Source: Trebouxia sp. TZW2008
Taxonomy: Eukaryota > Chlorophyta > Trebouxiophyceae > Trebouxiales > Trebouxiaceae
Direction: 5' to 3'
Length of the DNA: 64,000 nucleotides
Assembly: GCA_002118135.1 (NCBI GenBank)
Contig: BDIU01000205.1
Coordinates: 62,001-126,000, forward strand
How positions within the stretch are numbered: the first letter of the stretch is position 1; every line of letters starts with the position of its first letter. The notes below the pieces were generated by a model, which saw nothing but the letters and a program-made list of their open reading frames with translations, was not told where the DNA came from and ran no database searches. The translations under genes and the position numbers were made by a program. Positions 11,401 to 20,400 of the stretch are shown here, piece after piece.

Positions 11401-14400
11401 GAATGACCTCCAGCAGGTCATTGTGCAGATGAAGCAGGCTATTCATGTGCAGTACTTGCCCACTGTCAAGGTTGGGGCAATCAACAAAGGCACACTACAC
11501 ACGCTAATCCAGGTAAGGTCTGTTGTGCCGTACCCATTGGATGTCAGGTTTCTTGCTTGTCTCCAGCATAAACTGATTCGAGTATTTTGTTGCATTGCTA
11601 CACCAGACAGCTACCCATGTGCAAGGCTTGCCCACTGTTAAGGTTGGGGCAATCAACAAAGGCATGCTACACACATTGATTCGGGTACGGCTTTTCATAC
11701 TGCTGTGTGGCTTGTTTTGAGCCAACACAACTTGAAACCAGACCTGTTGCATTGCAATAAAAGCTCAGATTGGGGTCTTGCACTTGTTGCTGGAGCAAAA
11801 TCTGTGCTGTGCTACTGCTTGACTGTGCCTGCATGTCACGCTGGCAGCAAGGCTGGGGCAATCGATAAAGGCATGCCCCACACGCTGACCCAGGTCAGGT
11901 CTGCTGTTCTGTGACACTAGGCAATAAGCTGTCTGAAGCAGTGACTGTGCTTTGACTGCCTGCATGCATATGCCAGCCTTGAATGAGCACATGCACACAT
12001 GCTGACCCTGTGGAAGCATATTTGCATGGCCAATCTTGCCTATGAAGATGATAAACAATTCTGAATTTGGCATTGCACACAGCATGCAAGAGGCAATGGT
12101 ATGTGCTGTTTGGCTGTTGAATGTCATACATGTGATATTAATGGGCAAAGTTCCAATGCATTGCACATCCCTCCAACCTGTCTCTAATTCTGCAGAAAGA
12201 AAGCAAGAATTTCAAGGCTGAAGCGGCTGCTGCTGCTGCTGTCAAGACAACAGAGCAAGAGATGCGAGAGTACAATGAAGGCAGAGCAGCAGCTTCTCGA
12301 GGATCACAGAGAAGTGCAGCCTCCAGTGATCAGGGTGAGTGTGCAAGTGTGGCCTTTTCTGCTTCAGCAGCAGCTGTGACGCAGCCAGTGGAATCTGTTG
12401 TCGCTCTTCTGGCAGGTTGTCTTGCAATGCAAGAAGTGGTCCAGTGGCATGATTGACAAGTACTGGCAGACACTGCTGCGCTATGTTGCAGTGCTGGTAT
12501 AAGAGTTGACAGGGTGTGCTGGCATGCAGGGCCTTCGCAGCAGCAGAGTGTCAAACTGGTGATTAAAGTTGAGGAGCCTATCGTGCTCACCTTGCAAGTC
12601 GGCAATGTCGAGCAGTCAGAGGCTCAGCTGGAGCGTGTCACCGGCGAGCTGTCAAGCCTGCGGCAGCAACTGGCGGACTATCAGGCACAGCTGGCGGACA
12701 AGGGCGGCGTCTTGAAGACCGCTCAAGGGCAGCTGGCAGCGTCCAACCAGGCTCTTGGCCTCGAGCGTCAGCGAACGCACGACCTGTCTCAAGAGGTGTC
12801 AGCGTTGTCAAGCACCGTCGAAGCTGCTCGCAAGGCTGCTGAGGCAGCCGCGGCCGCGGGCGAGGGGCTCTCCGCTGTTGTGCGGCAATACAGCCTCAGT
12901 GCGCCTTCATCAAGGCGGACGACTGATGCTGTCAGCGATAGCAACAATGGGCCCAGCAGCAGTGTGCAAGACACCATCGCGAGTGCCACATCCTTGGCTG
13001 GTCACAAAAGCTTCAAGCCAAGCCCCTCCATTGTGAGTCAGGTGTGTGCGTTTCAAAGACTCAAATGCCTCCCATATAAGCTTGCTACTATGGTCTACAT
13101 GTCCACAAATTTGTAGTTGGACGCACTGCACATGCAGCACAGGCCATCCACAGCAACTTATGACCTTGTAAAGGTCAAACACCCCAGCGAGCAAACATGC
13201 CCCTTTTGGCTGCATGTTAGGCAACGTCACAACAAAGTGGGATGTGCCAAACCAAATGGGCTTCAATGCCAGTTCTGCTGTGCTGTCAAGGGCAAGCTCT
13301 GAGGACTCGCCACGCTCCTCTTTTCTGATGTGGGTTAGGCACTGTTTTCTTGTTCCATATCCATTCGGAAGAGTCTGATTCCTGATCTCCGTCTGTATTG
13401 CGCTGTATTGAATCACTTTTTGGAGTCATTTGACGATCTGATTGCCTCACTTGAGTTCTGTAAATGGTCTGAACACTTAGTGGCACCTATCCAACGTCAT
13501 GCCATGCAATGCTTTGGCTCCATCGTACACCACTGTTGCTGTTGTATCTATATAGTGACTTCTCCTTGTAAGGACTCACAATGCAAGGACACACTTGATG
13601 TAAGGACAATATCATGAGGGACCAATCACTGTATCCTTACTGCAACGGCACCTTTCAGTAAGCACATTCAACACAAGGACTTTTTTTGGGTTAGCAAAGC
13701 AGTCAATGTAAAGACAAGTCAGTGTACGCAGTTTGGCAGTGAATCATCATACTCTCATCTCCTACGACTGATAGATTTAGATTACTCGTGTATTGTGTAT
13801 GACGTATCGGCATCAATGTATTGCAAACTTTACAGTTTGCACTGCACCTTCATGGTCATACTCTTAAATACCATGTATTGAGTCTTATGTACTGCGTATT
13901 GAGTATGACGTAGACTCTTGTTGTAAGGACACTCTATGTAGAGACAATCTCGATGTAAGGACAATCTCGATGTAAGGACAGTGCCATTGGTGACCAATCA
14001 CTTCACTCTGACTGCAGTCGTCCCTCTGAGTAAGGACAACTTGATGTAAGGACAGATTTCTTGCTGACCAGAGCAGTCGTTTCAACAAGAGTTTACTGTA
14101 GTTCACTGCAAATGGATCACGCAGAGCACTGATGTGCTGCAGGGGACTGGTGGGGATAACCTGTCCAGATTTGGAAGTTCACTGACCCGTGCGGCCTTGC
14201 AAGGAAGCAAGTCGATTGCCTCTGGGCTCTGGGCGCAGGTAGACTTGTCAGCATGGAACCTTCCATATTTTGATTTTCAGCAATCAACACCTTCAAATAT
14301 GTGTTACCACGTATCGGCGCCAAAGCATTGCGCATTTCCCAGTTTGCACTGCATCTCAGTGGTGCATATCGTGAAATGCCACGTACTGTGTATCATTTAT

Positions 14401-17400
14401 TGCTTATTTCGTACGGTAAATTGCTGCTTGTCAGTCTAACAAGCACCTACAAGCGTCTCAGTGAAAGTGCTTAACAGACGTCATTGTTCCCAAAGTCCAT
14501 GCCGGTCTGCATTGGAACAGGCCCTCTGATACCATACTATGATACCAACAATGCGAGCTGATTTAGATTGCATTCATATAGTGGACAAAGAGCCCTCAGC
14601 AAATCAACTGAAAGATAGCAGCAAACTATACGTTCTGGAAACCCCCACAAAAACTGAAAATTCAAGTGGTGAAACAGCACTGAAGAGGAGAGGCCAAAAT
14701 CTTCACTTGGGCTTGTTCACTGTGATCGACGGCGTGCTCAGCAATTTGTCTGGTTGGTGATTTTGCTGACACCTACAGATACTTGAGTGACGTGTCTTGT
14801 CACATGGCCATGTTTGCGTGTTGTGCAAGAGACAGTTTCAGTATTGGCTACTTGTGTCACAAACAGTGATTATGCGCACTGGTCCTGCGCACCTTGGGCA
14901 AAATTGCTTTCTTCTTCTTGTCATCTGTCAAAGTCTGCTGAGTGTTTTGTCCTTCCTCAGAAACCTCATCAGTGTATCCTCAGGTTACCATGGCTTCATT
15001 GCATGACTAATGAACACTGGTCATTGAGTCTGCCTGCCTGCTGCAAGACATGCGCTCCTCTTCAATCCTGCATGTTGGCAAAGTCAGGTACAAGAGGTCA
15101 TAGTGCCTTTGCATGACTGACTGAAACCTTTCACAGCAAAGATCACTCAACGTCAACACTTCCTGCCTGCTGCAGGACATGCGTTCCTCTTCACCACTGC
15201 CTGTTGGGAAGGTGAATCAGCTGCAGGAAGCCATGGCAGCTTATCCTGATGCCAAGCCACGCAGCATGGAGTGGTGCCTGAAGCTTGTTGATGCTCTCTT
15301 CAAGAGCAAGCGTGTCAAGGTAACACAACCTCACTCATGCAGATGTCATAGGGAGCTGCTTATTTGATGCATTGCCTCTGTGATGGAGAATGGCTGCAAT
15401 GGAGAGTGTCTCTGATGGAATGTGTGATGCCAAGCCATGCAGCATGGTGTGGTGCTTCAAGCTTGCTGATGCCCTCTTAAAGAGCAAACGTGTCAAGGTG
15501 ACGCATTCTCAACTCCAAGCGCTAAGGCACCAATTTTGAGATCCTTGCTGCATTATCTCCAGTATGCACTGTCTCCATGGCGTCTTGTTTCTGTGATTGA
15601 ATGCCAACTTATGCAGCATGGAGTGGTGCTTGAAGCTTGTTGGTGCGCTTTTCAAGAGCAAGCGTGTCAAGGTGCCGCATCCCTCCTTCTCAATGCTGCC
15701 TTGCCTCTTACAGACAGCTGTCTCTGTTATGCACTATTGCTGGCATGGAACGTCTGATGCCAAGTCGCGCAGCATAGAGTGCTGCTTGAAGCTTGCTGAT
15801 GCTCTCTTCAAGAGCAAGCGGGTCAAGGTGCCTCATGCTCAACTTCAAATGCTTATAACCCAACTGCAGAGAGCTGTCTCTGTTTGCATTGTATGTAGTA
15901 TGCAGTGCCGTCATGGTGCACTGCCTGTCTGTTTAATTGTCCAGCTGCACAGCGTGGAATGGTGTTTGAAGCTTGGTGACGCCCTGTTCAAGGGCAAGCA
16001 GGTCAAGGTGCTACTCTCTCAACCTCTCAGGTCGTCTTGAAAAATGCTATCTTGGTGATGACCTGTATGCTCATCGTTTGCTGTCTGCCTGTTCCATTTG
16101 ATGTGAGATGCTGTTCCAACTGGCTGTGATCACAGCTTAGCTCTGGTGCAGCATTCATGTATATTGGCGGTCCTCCTCAGCAAAGTCTGCTGGTTGCAGG
16201 ATGCTGAGTGTGACAGGGCAAATGCACCCCGGGCACTCTTCATGGACCATGTGTTTGCGCACCTACTGATGACATACGGGGCCAAGAACATGGTGACAGA
16301 GTTTGCTGCCTGCCTCATGGTCACTGTCAAGCGCCACAAAGCCTTTGATCTCAGGCTTGAGGTACGCATGTGTTCATTTCTTGTGTGACCTTTCATCATC
16401 TCTTACTTTTCATCTTGGCAGTAAGAAAGCTACTTCTTGCAAATATTTTAAATCCACCAATGAAACCATAATGGGTCCTTACAGATATGCAGCTACGAAT
16501 GTTATATATTTGGATGTGATTTGGCGGCGTTTGGCAAAACAAGCCACTGACCGTCGATATGCAGCCAAAAAAGAATAAATTTTGCTTTTCCATTGCAACT
16601 TTGTGTTCATGCCTGCCTCATGGTCAAGCGCCCAAAGCCTTTGATCTCAGGCTTGAGGTACGAATGTGATTCACATCTTGTGTGACCTTGTTGTGACCTT
16701 GGGTCACAAAGTTGCCAAATCAGATGACCTATGCATGCTCACCTGCCCTTTGAAGGAGGTTTTGGAACAGGGTCATCTGCCTGAAAACTTGCCAGGCAGA
16801 TGTGCCATTGCAGGCTCAGGTACACCTGAGCAGACTCTGCATATGCGCATGCAAGTCAATATGACTGGTGAAGAAGAAATACAGGTGCAAACCTTGAATG
16901 TGAGGTTGAAAGGTCGATTTTTGTCGCTGTGCTGAATTCTAGTACAAAACCAAGGAGGGGGAAGCGTCACTTCATTACTTTCATAAAATGTCACCCGGAA
17001 CACATTTTGATCATTTGAATTTTTATCAAATGGAGAAGGCCCTCTCAAGGCCTTGACATCTATTTGTCACCACCTATCAAATATCTTCGAAATGCAAGCA
17101 CCTGCAGCTGTTTGCAGCCATCCAGTAGAGCTTGTGCATTCTCTGCTTCAAACGTTTGATCAGGCTGAGCTGTCTTTGCAGGTGTTTGAACGCTTTGCAA
17201 CAGCTGAGTGGGACCTGCGGATTCTGAGCGGCTTCCTGGCTGCTGATCAGCTGCTGGGGGAGCCCACCCGGGTCCCCTGCTGTGACTACCCCCAGACCTA
17301 TGCACCTGTGTACGCACAGTCATCGTGGATCTTCTCGTCAAGAAACGCACTGCCAGCTGCTGTCATTGAATGCTGATGCCTGCCAGTATGCAGTTGCTTG

Positions 17401-20400
17401 CATTTCGAAGCAAAAGCACAACCAGGGTGCCTGAGTACAGTTGCTTCCTGACAGTGATGAGATCCTGCTGAGCTCTGCATTGTTTCTGCATGTCCCTTAC
17501 ATACCTGTGCATACCTGTGTCCCCCCCCCTCCCTTCTTACCGCCCAGCTCTCCTCATGGTGCGCTCGTTTGTGCAGGAGATATGGATCGCCCTGGGTGTG
17601 TATACACAAGTGCATCTTTGTGGCAGACTTAGTGCTGGGCAGAAGGAGCGCTGCAACCGCACACGCCTTTGCTGCCAGACTAGTAGAGCTAGCCGAGCCT
17701 GCTGAAGAGCAAGAAGTGCAAAAGTACTTCATTGACCCTCAGAACTCAGGAGACAGGTATGCCTTTCTCTTGAGCAGAAGCATGTAGTTGGACGCAACCT
17801 GAATGTGGTAGCAGAGCCAGCACTCATACAGTCCTGCATGCCTGAGTCACAGAACTGGCTCCTGATAAGCAATTTCTGCATGCTGCTTTCAGTGTCCTTG
17901 CATGTGATCCTGTGAAGGTCTCACACTGCTATACTGCTGTTTGACTGCTGGTGCTGAGCTTGAGAACAGAAGCAGATATTGCTGAGCTTGAGGACTGTCT
18001 CAGTACTGTTTCAGAGAGCCATAGCCGGTGCAGCATGCAGGGATGTTGAGTCAGTGGCCCTGTGAACACGCGACTGTGTAGGTGATGAACATTATTCACC
18101 CTGTCAAGTGTATTCAAAATCACCCCATTTCATTTACCAAAATGACAAAAACTGTCTGTTCGTCAAGGGACGCTGAGTCAGCGACTTTTGCCAAAAGCCT
18201 GATGGAGGGTGGCGTGAAGAAGATGAGCATGCTGACAGTCGCCCGTGTTCAACAAAAGTAGCCGACATTACTTTAAACAAAGAGAAGTTTTGTTTCTATG
18301 CAGGGAGGCTGAGTCAGCGGCATTGGCTAAGAGCCTGATGAAGGGCGGCATGAAGAAGATGAGTGCCATCCAGTTCAAGCAGGCCCTGTGCCTTGAGCTA
18401 CTGCGGTGTGAAGCTGTCATGAAGGAAGCCCTTCCCGCCATCATCAAGGTAGGGTTTCAAGAAAGCCCTTGTCATTATGATCAAGGTACGATTGTAATAT
18501 TACTTGTAAGGCAGGTCTTAGAATGCATGTTGACTGAAATTTTCAGACCATTCAGCTGTTGCGATGTCAATCTGTCATGAAGTAACATGTTGCCGCCATC
18601 ATCAAGGTAGGGTTTCAAGGAAGGACTCAAGATCCATACTTTGCATGATCTGTGTCACTCAATCTGATACAGCCTAGGCATGGCAGAACCAGTGCCTCGA
18701 TTGAACGTGTGACAACTGTACTTGAGTCCAGGGCTTTTGCCTTGAAGGTCCCACAAAAAGATTTTGACAAGCACAATTCTTGCACTCAGGGAATTTTGAC
18801 CGTTTTCTCGATTGCTGGGTGCAGGGCTTTGATCTGGATGACAGTGGCGGGATTTCTCAAGTGGAGTTGTCTGACATGATGGCCATGTTTGAAGGGCCTG
18901 ATTCAGACCCTGTCATGTGAGTTCTGTCACTCTCCTGACAGTAGTCATCACCATTTTCATGATTTTGACTTACATGCATGGTAGTGAGGTTCTGTGGCTC
19001 ATCCAGATGCATGCAGAACCAATGCGCTGCCTTCAAACAACTCTGTCCAAAGCCTTTTTGTATTGACGCAAATGCAACCTCAACTCACTCAAATGACTGT
19101 CATGTTCCTGCATTGTAGCTTGTCATGATGTCTATTGCCCGCCAGACACGCATTGGGGGTGTAAGTTATGTGCGTATCTGCCCGGTCAAGCTGTGAGTGC
19201 GTTTTGCCTGGCATAAAAAGGGCTGTAAGCATTGAGCAGCAGCGTATGTCTGGCCATGTCTGCAGGGCGCAACCCAGTTCCTGTCACGCAAGCCATTCTG
19301 CACGTCAAGGCAGTGACTGCATGACACGTGACCAACCCTTCTGCTTGCAATGCAACAGACCTTGTCAGACGGCCCATTACAGACACTGGCATGCAAACCC
19401 TTGGGGTCTGCCCAACAACCCCAAGACTGTGTTGTTTGTCCTCAACCTTTCTGCCTGCAGTGAACACTTGTGAATGTATTGCCATGCTTGAAGGGTCCAG
19501 CGTGAATCATGGCCACCCGAGCCCTTCTGCCCAGCAAAGTGTCTCAGCAGCAGTATCACAAATTCGAAATAAGACAGAACAACCGTCACTCAGCTCATGA
19601 TCTGTTGCGAGGAATCAGTCTGGAACCCTCTGGATCCTGTACAGGTTCAAGAAGGAGTGTAACAAAGTGTGGAAGGAGGCACAGCAGCTGAGCATGGCCG
19701 AGTCTAGTCAGGCCAGCGTAACTGGCGAGCGTAACAGCCTGAACGACATCTCTTCCTCTTCTTCTTCAGCTGAGGTGGACATCAAGGCCGCTGCTAGGGC
19801 TTGCAGGAACGTTGAAGTGCCCAGGAGGTAAGCCTTGTCTTACGCTGCATAGTGCTGATTAACGCCGTGTGACAGTATCCTGTGCCTGAATGACATCTCA
19901 CCCTCTTCTTCTTCAGCTGAGGTGGACATCAAGGCCGCTGCTAGGGCTTGCAGGACCGTTGAAGTGGCCAGGAGGGAAGCCTTGTCTTACGCTGCATAGT
20001 GCTGATTAACGCCGTGTGACAGTATCCTGTGCCTGAATGGCATCTCACCCTCTTCTTCTTCAGCTGAGGTGGACATCAAGGTTACTGCTAGGGCTTGCAG
20101 GAATGCTAAAGTGCCCAAGAGGTAGTGATGCATTACAGACCGCCATTGCCTACCAATGAGTCAGCAGAGGCCTACACAAAGACATCTGTGCAGACATTGG
20201 TCTCCTTTCCAGAATTCAGAAAGTCACAAACTTTGGAAAAGAAAAGGGGGGGAAAAAAAACACCAAAAAAGGGATTGTGGTTATGTTGCAGGCTCATCGG
20301 GCTGCACTACACACCACCATTGCCCACCAATGAGTTAGCAAAGGCAGAGGCAATGATGTTTGTGATTGTGAAATGGTAGTAGGAGCAGCGCCATGAAAGT

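Noticed and set aside
19119..19155. Possible exon LVMMSIARQTRIGG with gtaagt after it.
   Set aside because: Phases do not fit; the EF-hand exon (18825-18916) joins to 19645 perfectly.
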